From: Ilyomonas sp965214235
GTDB taxonomy: Bacteria > Bacteroidota > Bacteroidia > Chitinophagales > Chitinophagaceae
Direction of reading: 5' to 3'
NCBI GenBank assembly: GCA_965214235.1
Contig: CBDCBH010000003.1
Location: 1,302,001-1,366,000 of the forward strand
Length of the DNA: 64,000 bases
Within the stretch, counting starts at the first letter, position 1, and the number at the start of each line of letters is the position of its first letter. Below are positions 17,461 through 26,581 of the stretch, piece after piece. The notes under the pieces are model-generated. The model did not search any database. It saw only the letters and a list, made by a program, of their open reading frames with translations, and had not been told where the DNA came from. Both the position numbers and the translations under genes were made by a program.

Positions 17461-18276
17461 ATGAAACGGATCTTTGCATTGTTTGTTTTACTGCTTTTTG
17501 TTTGCCTGTTTTCGTTTTGCACCAAATCATCTTCACACAATGATCCCGTTACGCCACCTTATGTTCCACCAATAACTCCTGTTGATACTTCTACCTACCA
17601 GTTGGTTTGGGCAGATGAATTTAACGGTACTTCCATAGATACAACGGTTTGGACTTTTGAAACCGGCGGCAATGGATGGGGCAATCACGAAAAGGAATAT
17701 TATCAATCCAACAATGCCACTGTTGCAGGGGGCAACTTAATCATCACAGCAAAAAAAGAAACAGCAGGAGCCAATTATTACACTTCATCGCGCATGAAAA
17801 CACAAGGCAAAAAACAATTTACTTATGGTAAGATAGAAGCCCGCATGAAAATACCGGTTGGGCAGGGCTTCTGGCCTGCCTTCTGGATGCTGGGTTCTGA
17901 TATAAATACTGTGAATTGGCCTGCCTGCGGCGAAACGGATATTATGGAACATATTAACGCTGATAGTATTATTTATGGTACTATTCACTGGGATAACAAT
18001 GGGCATGTGCAGGATGGCGGTAACACAAACTCAACACCTTCCGGCTATCATGTGTATGGTGTACAATGGGATGCAAATTCTATTCAATGGTATATTGATA
18101 GCGTTGTGTATCATCGGTCAGATATTACAGTTAACAGCACTGAAGAATTTCATCTGCCTTTCTTCATTTTGTTTAACCTTGCTGTTGGAGGAGACTGGCC
18201 CGGACAAACGGTTGATGACAGCAAACTACCGGCAAAAATGTATGTGGATTGGGTAAGGGTATATCAAAAGAAATAG
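17461..18276 (+). CDS. GH16-family beta-glucanase (laminarinase type), lipoprotein
   Basis: 271 residues. Signal peptide with lipobox FSFC, then a Pro-rich linker and the beta-jelly-roll of family 16. The catalytic motif ExDxxE is intact as GETDIMEH (Glu158, Asp160, Glu163), preceded by FWPAFWMLGSD and the Trp-rich cleft. LVWADEFNGTSID at the start and MYVDWVRVYQ at the end are standard. The absence of the extra residue in the catalytic motif favours beta-1,3-glucanases over licheninases in general, but specificity is not certain. It is preceded by a -7-like TATCTTTA at 17435-17442. Confidence 0.94.
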   Translation: MKRIFALFVLLLFVCLFSFCTKSSSHNDPVTPPYVPPITPVDTSTYQLVWADEFNGTSIDTTVWTFETGGNGWGNHEKEYYQSNNATVAGGNLIITAKKETAGANYYTSSRMKTQGKKQFTYGKIEARMKIPVGQGFWPAFWMLGSDINTVNWPACGETDIMEHINADSIIYGTIHWDNNGHVQDGGNTNSTPSGYHVYGVQWDANSIQWYIDSVVYHRSDITVNSTEEFHLPFFILFNLAVGGDWPGQTVDDSKLPAKMYVDWVRVYQKK

Positions 18277-18373
18277 CAGTTATCATCGTTTTTAAAAATG
18301 GCATAAAAACAAACCTTTTCACAGAAAATTTATTTCTCTCTTTTTACCGACCTTGCTTTCTCTTACTTTTCTT

Positions 18374-20149
18374 ATGCGATGTTTTTATTTTTTGCTTTTG
18401 TTTTTAATGCTGTGTGGCTTTCAATTGCGTGCGCAATACGAGCTACTACCTACCGATAGTTTGATGCACATGCTAAAGCATCAATATGCTGCTATTTCTA
18501 AAAATAAAATTGATGTTGTGTTTGAAATGCTGGCGCGCGGATTGCCTGGCCAGCCCGTGTTCGACAGCTTAGAAAACGGGCTGATTGCCGATGCGGAAGC
18601 CAGCCGCAACCGCGAACTAATGTGCGAAGTGTACAGCCGTTTGGGTCATGTCTATTTCACCATGCCTAACCATAGCAATTATGTAAAAGCAAAAGGTTAC
18701 ATAGATAAATGTTTTGCCATTGCCAGCGAAAGCGGATTGAGTAAATACAAAGCCGGCTCGCTCTCTTTGTATGCTACCTATTACCGGCTTGGCAACGACA
18801 ATCAAAAAGCGCTCAATTACAACAACCAGGCAATTGCCATTGCTACCGACTTAGGCAACGATAGCCTGTTGTGTCAAACGTACTTAGGCATTGCTGCAAC
18901 ATGGCAGGCAATGGCAAACAAATTGTCGCAGTTTCAATCATTGCTAACGGCAAGAAGCTTTGCCGAAAAAGCAAACAAAAACAAACTGCTGGTTTCCGTC
19001 AATATGGGTCTTGGACAATTTTATACCGAAACAGAGCAGTATGAAAAAAGTAAAGATTATTTTTCGCTTGCCATTCAGCAGGCACGGGACGCTAAGGATT
19101 GGTATTGGCTTGTGATTGCGGTGCAATACATGGCACAGGCTTACATTAGCGAAGGTCAGAAAGATGTGGGTGTAACCTGGTTTAACAAAGCCGGTGCTTT
19201 GTGCGATTCGCTTCATTTCACTAAGCTGAAAATAGTAGTCAACTTATCCTTGCTGAATTATTATTTTAACTACGAAACACCGCAAAAAGGATTGGCTTAT
19301 TTAAACGTTCATCCCGAACTGGTGAAATTTATTACTGATGTTGGACTTGGTTACCAGATGAATAAATTGTACGCTGCCGTAAGCACCGAAAAAAAGCAAT
19401 ACGATTCGGCTATTGATTACATGAAGATTGCCGCGCCTTTTGAGTATAATCAGCAAAATAATTTTTCAGAAAAATATTCTTTCACTTTGGAATGGGCCAA
19501 TATTTTAAAAGACAAAGGAAGCCAGGAGGAAGTAATGCAAAAGCTGTTGTATGCAAAAACGTTTGCCGATTCGTCGGGAGATTTAGAAGCTTTAAAAAAC
19601 ATCAGCCAGCAGCTTGATTCAGCCTATCAAAAAAGAGGCGATTATAAAAACGCATTTTATTATTACAGCCGTTACAATCATTATAAAGACACACTGGAAA
19701 ACTTAGGCAAACAAAAAGATTTATTGAATGTTGAAATTGCCAATACTAACAAGCGTGCAGAGCAACAAAAAGAAGCTGATGAAGCGGCATTGCGCAAACG
19801 AAACGATTTGGAATACATGGGCATCACCGCTGCCATTGCTACTATTTTTATTGTGCTGGTTTTGTTTGGCGTGTTTAGAATATCGCCAGCGGTAATTAAA
19901 GGTTTGGGCTTTTTTGCCTTTATATTTTTGTTTGAATTTATAACCCTTTTGCTGGATGAACAAATACACCAAATTACAGGCGGCGAACCCTGGAAAGTGC
20001 TGGCGATAAAAATTATATTGATTGCTTTGTTGCTGCCTTTACATCATAGGCTGGAAGAAAAAGTGCTGCATTATCTTACTTCCAAAGCGCATAAATTAAA
20101 GCCTGGCTTTAAGTTTTTAAAACGGCAAACAAAGGAGAATATTTCTTAG
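18374..20149 (+). CDS. TPR-repeat protein with C-terminal membrane domain
   Basis: 591 residues from ATG 18374, with a signal peptide ending LRAQ. About eight tetratricopeptide-like repeats cover residues 30-440 (for example KALNYNNQAIAIATDLGND, EKSKDYFSLAIQQARDAKDW). A short coiled coil at about 450-475 (EQQKEADEAALRKRN) leads to a membrane domain with three hydrophobic segments (GITAAIATIFIVLVLFGVF, LGFFAFIFLFEFITLLL, IKIILIALLLPLHH) and a basic tail. The layout resembles periplasmic-TPR sensor proteins of Bacteroidota but lacks the usual histidine kinase or LuxR output domain. I do not recognise a function. Confidence 0.85.
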   Translation: MRCFYFLLLFLMLCGFQLRAQYELLPTDSLMHMLKHQYAAISKNKIDVVFEMLARGLPGQPVFDSLENGLIADAEASRNRELMCEVYSRLGHVYFTMPNHSNYVKAKGYIDKCFAIASESGLSKYKAGSLSLYATYYRLGNDNQKALNYNNQAIAIATDLGNDSLLCQTYLGIAATWQAMANKLSQFQSLLTARSFAEKANKNKLLVSVNMGLGQFYTETEQYEKSKDYFSLAIQQARDAKDWYWLVIAVQYMAQAYISEGQKDVGVTWFNKAGALCDSLHFTKLKIVVNLSLLNYYFNYETPQKGLAYLNVHPELVKFITDVGLGYQMNKLYAAVSTEKKQYDSAIDYMKIAAPFEYNQQNNFSEKYSFTLEWANILKDKGSQEEVMQKLLYAKTFADSSGDLEALKNISQQLDSAYQKRGDYKNAFYYYSRYNHYKDTLENLGKQKDLLNVEIANTNKRAEQQKEADEAALRKRNDLEYMGITAAIATIFIVLVLFGVFRISPAVIKGLGFFAFIFLFEFITLLLDEQIHQITGGEPWKVLAIKIILIALLLPLHHRLEEKVLHYLTSKAHKLKPGFKFLKRQTKENIS

Positions 20150-20205
20150 CGGAAAGGCTTTGTTTTTGCTTGTAAAAGATTTGATAAATGAAATTACTCA
20201 AACCT

Positions 20206-21117
20206 TTATTTCTGGTCCTTACTATCCAATATCACCGGCGTATTTCCGCCTCCCATAATAATTACTTTAGAGTTGGGCGATTTGGCAATTTCCAACTGCG
20301 CTTTAATGCGTTCGTATTGCAATTGCTTGTCGGTTAAGCTTTCGCTGATGATGCGCTGATAATCGGCGATGCCCTGCGCTTCTACACGTTTGCGTTGCGC
20401 TTCCTGCTGTTCTTTCTGCAACACAAACTGCATCTTCTGCGCATCTTGTTCAGCATTTATTTTTTGCTCGATAGAAGCCTTCACACTGGTGGGCAGCGCA
20501 ATGTTTCTAACCAATAAATTTTCCAGCACCAAACCTCTGGCTTTAAAGTCCCTTTCAATAGTAGAAAAAATGCGTTGCTGAAACTCATCGCGCTTGGTAG
20601 AAAACAAAGCCACCGCATCATAATAAACAGCATTGTCGCGGATGCGCGTTCGTGTAATGGGACGCACAATTTTATCTTCATAATCCACACCTGTTTCGCG
20701 CAATAATTTGGGAGCTTCCGAAGGAACCACATGATACAATACCGATAAATCAATTGTTACTTCCAGGCCATCGGCTGAAAGCACACGAATGGCATCATCA
20801 CCGGTTTTGTTGCCTTCATTGGTGGTACCGCTCATGGTATAGTTTTGTGTTCTTACATCCAGATGCTGAACTTCAACCAACGGATTAATGAGGTGCAACC
20901 CGCTACCGAGTGTATTATCCTGAATCTTGCCAAACAACTTTTGTACACCTACTTCACCGGCATCAATTTGCACAGTGCCTGCGGCGATAAAACCCAGCAC
21001 CGCAATTAATATCCCGATGCCCTGAACTGTTTTTGCATATCTGTGAAATGCAGGATTGGTGCGGCTTACTCCCAAACTGACAAAGAAAATGATAAGACCT
21101 ATAACAAGAAGAATCAT
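20206..21117 (-). CDS. SPFH/prohibitin-family membrane protein
   Basis: 303 residues. Two N-terminal hydrophobic segments (LLVIGLIIFFVSLGV and VQGIGILIAVLGFIAAG) are followed by the SPFH domain (AGEVGVQKLFGKIQDNTLGSGLHLINPL) and a long coiled coil (EQKINAEQDAQKMQFVLQKE). Prohibitin-like proteins form ring-shaped assemblies on the inner membrane and modulate FtsH-type proteolysis or membrane microdomains. No NfeD partner gene is adjacent. A possible -7 element on the minus strand (TACATTTG, 21168-21175) lies about 50 bp upstream. Confidence 0.92.
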   Translation of the reverse strand: MILLVIGLIIFFVSLGVSRTNPAFHRYAKTVQGIGILIAVLGFIAAGTVQIDAGEVGVQKLFGKIQDNTLGSGLHLINPLVEVQHLDVRTQNYTMSGTTNEGNKTGDDAIRVLSADGLEVTIDLSVLYHVVPSEAPKLLRETGVDYEDKIVRPITRTRIRDNAVYYDAVALFSTKRDEFQQRIFSTIERDFKARGLVLENLLVRNIALPTSVKASIEQKINAEQDAQKMQFVLQKEQQEAQRKRVEAQGIADYQRIISESLTDKQLQYERIKAQLEIAKSPNSKVIIMGGGNTPVILDSKDQK

Positions 21118-21232
21118 AACATATAATATTCGTTAGTAGATAGATGAAATAATTATTAAGTTCAGAACAAATGTATATCAACAATATGGAGGCATGATAT
21201 TTTATTATTGCTTGTTAAATGAGGCAATCTGA

Positions 21233-22024
21233 ATGAGAAGTAAATCTATATTTCTGCTTTTTGCAGCAGAGTTCATTGGTACGGCTTTGCTGTTGGGTGT
21301 AGGTCTTAGCTTTGTGATTTTAGATTGGGGAGACGGCTCGTTTGTAGCACGGTTGATACCATCGCCTGATGCAAGACGATTGCTTACAGGCTTTTTATTT
21401 GGTTGTACCGGTTGCCTTATTACCCTTTCACCAGTGGGCAAAATAAGCGGCGCACATATTAATCCTGCAATGTCGTTTGCATTTTGGCTTCGTGGTAAAA
21501 TGAAAACAAAAGCACTCATTGGTTATATAATTTCACAAATGCTGGGTGCTGCTGTTGGTTGCCTGCCGCTGCTGTTATGGCGCCAACAGGGAAGAAGCAT
21601 TCAATATGGTATTACATTGCCCGGCGCGGCCGGTATTACCGCTGCATTTATAGGCGAGCTTATTACCACAGCGGCTTTGGTGATTGTGGTTTTTGTTTTT
21701 GTGGGAAGTAAAACGCTGCGCAATTACACACCATTTACAATGCCTTTTTTATACAGCTTTATGGTTTGGGCCGAAACAATTTATTCGGGATGCAGCACCA
21801 ACCCTGCCCGCAGTTTTGGACCTGCTTTGCTTGCAAATAATTTTACTGCTTACTGGATATATGTTGTTGCCCCTTTGCTGGCTGCGTTTGTTATTACTGC
21901 TTTTTTTCGCTTATTGCGATTAAACCAATTGCTTCGTACTAAAGCAGCAAGAATTAGTTACCACGATAGCGATACGCACGAAAGCATCCGCAGTGGAGAT
22001 GCAGTAATGGATGTTGGCTGGTAG
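21233..22024 (+). CDS. MIP-family aquaporin / glycerol facilitator
   Basis: 263 residues with six membrane helices and the two half-helix pore motifs: SGAHINPAMS in the first half and SGCSTNPARSFGPAL in the second. AEFIGTALLLGVGLS at the N-terminus is typical. The second-half pattern NPARSFGPAL favours water channels, but selectivity-filter residues were not modelled. The C-terminal tail is polar and unusually long, with acidic and His residues. Single gene; the recurrent motif and a CT-rich repeat lie downstream. Confidence 0.92.
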   Translation: MRSKSIFLLFAAEFIGTALLLGVGLSFVILDWGDGSFVARLIPSPDARRLLTGFLFGCTGCLITLSPVGKISGAHINPAMSFAFWLRGKMKTKALIGYIISQMLGAAVGCLPLLLWRQQGRSIQYGITLPGAAGITAAFIGELITTAALVIVVFVFVGSKTLRNYTPFTMPFLYSFMVWAETIYSGCSTNPARSFGPALLANNFTAYWIYVVAPLLAAFVITAFFRLLRLNQLLRTKAARISYHDSDTHESIRSGDAVMDVGW

Positions 22025-22051
22025 ATGGTAGTTGGTAGATAGTATTGCTTG

Positions 22052-22139
22052 CTTCTTTCTTGAATCTTGTCTTCTTATTTCGTTGCTTCCTGTTTTCATC
22101 TTGCTTCTTGTCTCTTCAATCTTCTTTCTTGAATCTTGT
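22052..22139 (+). repeat. CT-rich direct repeat before the M28 peptidase gene
   Basis: CTTCTTTCTTGAATCTTGT occurs twice (22052-22070 and 22121-22139), 69 bp apart, with degenerate related segments in between. The whole stretch is pyrimidine-rich and would be transcribed only as leader, if at all. Confidence 0.7.
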
Positions 22140-22182
22140 TTGTTTTTATTTCATATTTTTAAAGCGCAAGCAAATCAAACTT

Positions 22183-24405
22183 ATGAAAAGAATTATCCTC
22201 ACTACTTCTGTCGTATTCTTGTTCCTTACCAAAAGCAATTCACAATCATCATCCATTACCGGCTTTACGAATGCGGATGCGCAGCAACAGCTTTCCATCG
22301 AAAAACAATTCGATCAAAACCTCAATGCCGCACACATTGGCAGCACCATTAAAGTATTGTCATCGCACCCGCATCACCTCGGCTCGCCGGGTGGAAAAGT
22401 AGTGGCAGATACCATTTACAATCGCTTTAAACAATACGGCTGGGATGTAAGAATAGATGAATACACAGTGCTGTTTCCCACACCCAAAACGCGCGTGCTG
22501 GAAATGACATCGCCAACATCATACAAAGCGATATTGAAAGAGCCTGCACTGGCAGAAGATGCTACCAGCGGGCAAAGCGGGCAATTGCCTACTTACAATG
22601 CATGGAGCGCCGATGGCGACGTAACCGGCGCATTGGTTTTTGTAAATTATGGTTTACCTGAAGATTATGATTTGCTCGACCGTATGGGCATTACCGTAAA
22701 AGGAAAAATAGTAATTGCCAAATATGGAAGAAGCTGGCGCGGCATTAAGCCCAAAGTTGCGCAGGAACATGGTGCTATTGGCTGTATTATTTATAGCGAC
22801 CCGATAGATGATGGCTATGCTGCCGGAGACATGTATCCCAAAGGCGCTTACCGTAACGAATACGAAGTGCAGCGCGGCAGTGTGCTGGATATGCCCATTT
22901 ATCCCGGCGATCCGTTAACACCCGATGTTGGTTCAACAAAAGATGCCAAACGGATAGCGCAAAGTGAAGCCAAAAATTTATTGAAGATACCTGTTATCCC
23001 TATCAGCTATCACGATGCCACTCCATTGCTCAAATCGCTGACGGGTATGGTTGCGCCGCGCGAATGGGTGGGCGGTTTGCCATTTACCTATCATGTGGGT
23101 GGAGACGGCATTACAAAAGTGCATTTGAACATGGCGTTCAATTGGGATCAGGTGCCTTGTCGTGATATTATTGCTACTATCAAAGGCTCGCAGTATCCTG
23201 ATGAATGGATTGTGCGCGGCAACCACCATGATGCGTGGGTAAATGGCGCCGGCGACCCCATCAGCGGGCAGGCGCCCATGCTGGAAGAAGCGAAAGCCAT
23301 TGGTGAATTATTGAAGACCGGTTGGAAGCCCAAACGCACGCTGGTGTATTGTGCATGGGATGGCGAAGAGCCTTCCTTAATGGGTAGTACCGAATGGGTG
23401 GAAGACCATGCAAAAGAGTTACAGCAAAAGGCTGTTGTTTATATTAACAGTGATGGAAATGGCAGAGGCTTTTTTGGTGCAGGCGGCTCGGCGGCTTTGC
23501 AAACATTAGTGAATGAAGCCGCAAAAGATGTAACCGACCCCGAAACAAATAGTAGTGTAAAAGAAAGAGGTATTGCTAAAACCATAGCCGATGCAAAAGG
23601 GGCAAAAGCAAAAGAAGAAGCGATAAATAAAAAAGAACTGGAGTTAGAACCTTTGGGTTCCGGTTCCGATTTTTCGCCTTTTTTGCAGCATATTGGTGTG
23701 CCTTCGTTAAACGTTGGTTTTGGCGGTGAAGATGGCGGCGGCGAGTATCATTCTATTTATGATTCGTATGATGATTATCGTCGCTTTAAAGATCCTTCTT
23801 TTCAATACGGTGTGGCATTGGCAAAAACCGCTGGCAGACTGGCTTTGCGCATGGCAGATGCCGACCAGGTTCCTTTCGATTTTACTCTTTTGTACAAAGC
23901 CATCAACACTTATACAAAAGAATTGATTGCGCTTGCCGATAATATGCGCGACAACACAAGGCTTGAAAACAAAATGATTGCATCACGTATCTATCAACAA
24001 ACAACCGATACGGCTTCTCACTTGTTGATGCCGCAAGTAAAAAGCGCAGTTCCTTATCTTAATTTTGCGCCGTTGCAAAATGCTGTTGACAGCCTGCAGA
24101 AAAGTAGTGATAGCTTGCAGGTAATGTTGAATAAAAAAGAAACGCTCTCTTCAAATGATAACGTAAACAAAGCTTTATTTACCGCAGAACAACAGCTTCT
24201 TTTGCCCGATGGTTTGCCGCGCCGCGAGTGGTACAAACATGCTATTTATGCGCCTGGTTTTTATACGGGTTACGGCGTTAAAACTTTGCCCGGCGTACGC
24301 GAAGCCATTGAACAGCGTAACTGGGCTGAAGCGCAAGCCCAGATTGGGTTGGCGGCTGATGCAATACTCAGGTTCAGCACTTATTTGGAGAAGATAAAGC
24401 CGTAA
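22183..24405 (+). CDS. M28-family metallopeptidase (glutamate carboxypeptidase II / PSMA-like), secreted
   Basis: 740 residues from ATG 22183 (MKRIILTTSVVFLFLTKSNSQ signal peptide). The open frame upstream is a low-complexity CT repeat and was excluded. Domain order is a protease-associated domain (GALVFVNYGLPEDYDLLDRM, KIVIAKYGRSWRG), the M28 zinc peptidase (RGNHHDAWVNGAGDP, CAWDGEEPSLMGSTEW, YINSDGNG, EYHSIYDSYDDY supply zinc ligands and the catalytic Glu) and a C-terminal transferrin-receptor-like dimerisation domain. Members cleave N-acetylated acidic dipeptides or act as aminopeptidases. Probably periplasmic peptide scavenging. Confidence 0.93.
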   Translation: MKRIILTTSVVFLFLTKSNSQSSSITGFTNADAQQQLSIEKQFDQNLNAAHIGSTIKVLSSHPHHLGSPGGKVVADTIYNRFKQYGWDVRIDEYTVLFPTPKTRVLEMTSPTSYKAILKEPALAEDATSGQSGQLPTYNAWSADGDVTGALVFVNYGLPEDYDLLDRMGITVKGKIVIAKYGRSWRGIKPKVAQEHGAIGCIIYSDPIDDGYAAGDMYPKGAYRNEYEVQRGSVLDMPIYPGDPLTPDVGSTKDAKRIAQSEAKNLLKIPVIPISYHDATPLLKSLTGMVAPREWVGGLPFTYHVGGDGITKVHLNMAFNWDQVPCRDIIATIKGSQYPDEWIVRGNHHDAWVNGAGDPISGQAPMLEEAKAIGELLKTGWKPKRTLVYCAWDGEEPSLMGSTEWVEDHAKELQQKAVVYINSDGNGRGFFGAGGSAALQTLVNEAAKDVTDPETNSSVKERGIAKTIADAKGAKAKEEAINKKELELEPLGSGSDFSPFLQHIGVPSLNVGFGGEDGGGEYHSIYDSYDDYRRFKDPSFQYGVALAKTAGRLALRMADADQVPFDFTLLYKAINTYTKELIALADNMRDNTRLENKMIASRIYQQTTDTASHLLMPQVKSAVPYLNFAPLQNAVDSLQKSSDSLQVMLNKKETLSSNDNVNKALFTAEQQLLLPDGLPRREWYKHAIYAPGFYTGYGVKTLPGVREAIEQRNWAEAQAQIGLAADAILRFSTYLEKIKP

Positions 24406-24436
24406 AATAAATGATTAATCTTTTCTTTAAAAAAGA

Positions 24437-24769
24437 TTACTCATTCACCACCTGCACGGCGGTTCCATAGCACAACACTTCGGTTACTCCGTTCATAATT
24501 TCGTTAGCATCATAACGTAGGTTGATGATGGCGTTGGCGCCTCTTTCATTGGCATGTTGAATGAGATGATCGTAAGCTTCCTGCCTTGTTTTCTCACACA
24601 GATCTACATAGATAGAAAGCCGTCCGCCAAATATGGTTTGCAAGCCGCCGGCGAAGTTTCCGAATATGCTTCTGGAACGTACTGTAATGCCGCGAACAAT
24701 GCCTAAGTGTTTTGTAATTTTATATCCTTCCAAGCCGTTGCTGGCTGTAACTAAATAATGATCTACCAT
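24437..24769 (-). CDS. YbjQ-family (DUF74) protein
   Basis: 110 residues matching the YbjQ/UPF0145 family: ITKHLGIVRGITVRSRSIFGN, an Arg/Glu-rich middle, GANAIINLRYDANEI and a C-terminal TEVLCYGTAV. The fold forms pentamers and has been called heavy-metal-binding by annotation, with little functional proof. It converges on the M28 peptidase gene. No pathway can be inferred. Confidence 0.85.
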   Translation of the reverse strand: MVDHYLVTASNGLEGYKITKHLGIVRGITVRSRSIFGNFAGGLQTIFGGRLSIYVDLCEKTRQEAYDHLIQHANERGANAIINLRYDANEIMNGVTEVLCYGTAVQVVNE

Positions 24770-25184
24770 ACATTTATCTTGTTTTTGTTGTATAATAAGG
24801 CTAAGCTACTATAAATTTTTGTTGGCAAAACGGCGCTTGTAAAGCAATGCAATAAAAGAAAACCCCTGGAAAAAAAACCGGCTGCTCTTATTTAGCAAAC
24901 AATATTTTTATCAACCTTATAATTTCATTAAATATTTATACTAAAAAATGAAAATCCCTTTAAAATTCAATATTGGTGCGTGTTTGAGCAATATCCTTTT
25001 TTAAATTTGCGCCCGGTAACCGCTATTCGTTTTATACTAATTGTTTTTGAAATTAATTGTGCGCTGCCAGTAGAATTTGCTTTTGCAAAGCAACCTTTCA
25101 CAGCTTTATTTATTTTTTGAAGTATTGTATATACAACATAATAAAACAAGCTTGTTGAAAGTTAATTACAAAAATCCATAACAA
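24770..25184. other. AT-rich intergenic region before the polysaccharide locus
   Basis: 415 bp, strongly AT-rich. No gene is convincing; a 60-codon minus-strand frame has no recognisable features. A 12-bp palindrome TTGTATATACAA at 25125-25136 lies about 50 bp before the glycosyltransferase start and could be a regulator site. The region probably holds promoters for the divergent ybjQ and glycosyltransferase genes. Confidence 0.4.
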
Positions 25185-26366
25185 GTGAATCCAATAAAAA
25201 AGATAAAGGTTTTGCAAGGCATTCGTCAGGGAAAAATTGGTGGTGGTGAAAGCTATTTGCTAAGTCTTATTGAAAATTTAAACAGAGACGAATTTGAGCC
25301 TGTGGTGCTTTCTTTTACCGATGGACCAATGATTGACAGATTGGAGAAAATGGGCGTAAAAACTTATGTTGTTCACACTGAAAAACCTTTTGATGTTAGA
25401 GTTTGGAAGAAAGTAAAACAGATTATAGAAAAGGAAAACATCGATATTGTTCATGCACATGGAACAAGAGCCATGTCCAACATGTTTAGCGCAGCTAAAA
25501 ACAAACGTCTTCCCTTATTATACACTTGCCATGGATGGTCGTTTCATAAAGGTCAAAACCCCATTATAAAAGCGCTTCGCATTCAAAGTGAAAAATATCT
25601 TACCCGCCAATCAAATGTGAATATATGTGGTGCAAAAACAAACCGTGAGGAAGCGCAAAAAATATTCGGATCGTTTGATGCTGAAATTATTTATAATTCT
25701 ATCGATTCTCAAAAGTTCAATCCTTATGGAAAATACAAAGATGTAAGGCGCGAATTGGAAGTGCATGAAAATGAAATACTCATTGGTTCTGTTGCCAGGT
25801 TCACTTTACAAAAACAACCTTTACAACTCATTCAATCTTTTGCTGAAGTAAGCAAGCAAGTACCGAATGCAAAGTTGGTAATGGTTGGCGATGGCGAACT
25901 GAAACCAGCGGTAAGTAAGCTGATTGAAAAATTACAATTAGAGCAAAAAGTTATTCTGCAACCTTTCCGGCAAGATATACCAGACGTGCTGGCGGGCATA
26001 GATATTTTTGTGTTGCCATCGCTATGGGAAGGTTTGCCAATTGCACTGCTTGAAGCCTTATCAATGGGCAAAGCGGTTGTGGCAACTAACGTTAACGGCA
26101 CACCCGAAGTGGTAGAGCATAATAAAAACGGTATTCTTGTTGACGTTGCACAATTAGAAAACCAATTGCCGGAAGCCATGATAAAATTGTGTTTTGATAA
26201 ACCGTTGAGAAGCAGGTTGCAGCAAAATGCAATTAAAAGCACTTACAAGAAATACAATGTTGAAACACTGGCAAATAAAAACCAATTGCTGTATAAAAGG
26301 CTTGCCGGAAATAAAAATCATTCTTTGTTTTGTAAGGAAACAGTTGAGCTTGCAAAGATTTTATAA
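25185..26366 (+). CDS. GT4-family glycosyltransferase
   Basis: 393 residues starting at GTG 25185; no in-frame ATG lies nearby. The two Rossmann domains of a GT-B enzyme are visible: IRQGKIGGGESYLLSLIENL in the acceptor domain, IDIVHAHG, and in the donor domain ILIGSVARFTLQKQP, AKLVMVGDGELKP and the ex7e-like PSLWEGLPIALLEALSMGKAVV. It transfers a sugar from a nucleotide donor. It is the only plus-strand gene of the polysaccharide locus and ends in a strong terminator, so it is a separate transcription unit. Confidence 0.92.
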   Translation: MNPIKKIKVLQGIRQGKIGGGESYLLSLIENLNRDEFEPVVLSFTDGPMIDRLEKMGVKTYVVHTEKPFDVRVWKKVKQIIEKENIDIVHAHGTRAMSNMFSAAKNKRLPLLYTCHGWSFHKGQNPIIKALRIQSEKYLTRQSNVNICGAKTNREEAQKIFGSFDAEIIYNSIDSQKFNPYGKYKDVRRELEVHENEILIGSVARFTLQKQPLQLIQSFAEVSKQVPNAKLVMVGDGELKPAVSKLIEKLQLEQKVILQPFRQDIPDVLAGIDIFVLPSLWEGLPIALLEALSMGKAVVATNVNGTPEVVEHNKNGILVDVAQLENQLPEAMIKLCFDKPLRSRLQQNAIKSTYKKYNVETLANKNQLLYKRLAGNKNHSLFCKETVELAKIL

Positions 26367-26425
26367 TTCTTTCTTTTACTTTTTGAAGTAAAAACAAACG
26401 ACACACTTTTCATCTGCTGGTGTAA

Positions 26426-26468
26426 AACAAAGTCCCGATGGTTATAACCTATCGGGACTTTGTTTTTA
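26426..26468 (+). terminator. Strong rho-independent terminator
   Basis: A perfect 14-bp stem (AACAAAGTCCCGAT at 26426-26439, its complement at 26451-26464) with an 11-nt loop is followed by TTTATT. It ends the GT4 transcript. The right arm and tail contain the core of the recurrent motif (TTTGTTTTTA). Confidence 0.88.
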
Positions 26469-26581
26469 TTGTTATTTCTGAAGATTAATTCAACTGATTA
26501 CCTTTTGTTTTTACTTCATTTTTTATTATTGTTGATTGCCAATACCATAATCGTTTTAATCTATATGCACCGGCATTTTAA

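Noticed and set aside
22045..22182. N-terminal extension of the M28 peptidase through the CT-rich repeat
   Set aside because: It encodes a Leu/Phe/Ser/Cys low-complexity stretch, and a standard signal peptide begins at ATG 22183.
24967..25149. 60-codon minus-strand frame before the glycosyltransferase
   Set aside because: No family pattern, no plausible promoter, strongly AT-rich intergenic DNA.
26505..26515. Reading every TTTGTTTTTAC copy as a -33 promoter element
   Set aside because: Many copies lie inside genes or terminators and lack a TAnnTTTG at the right distance.
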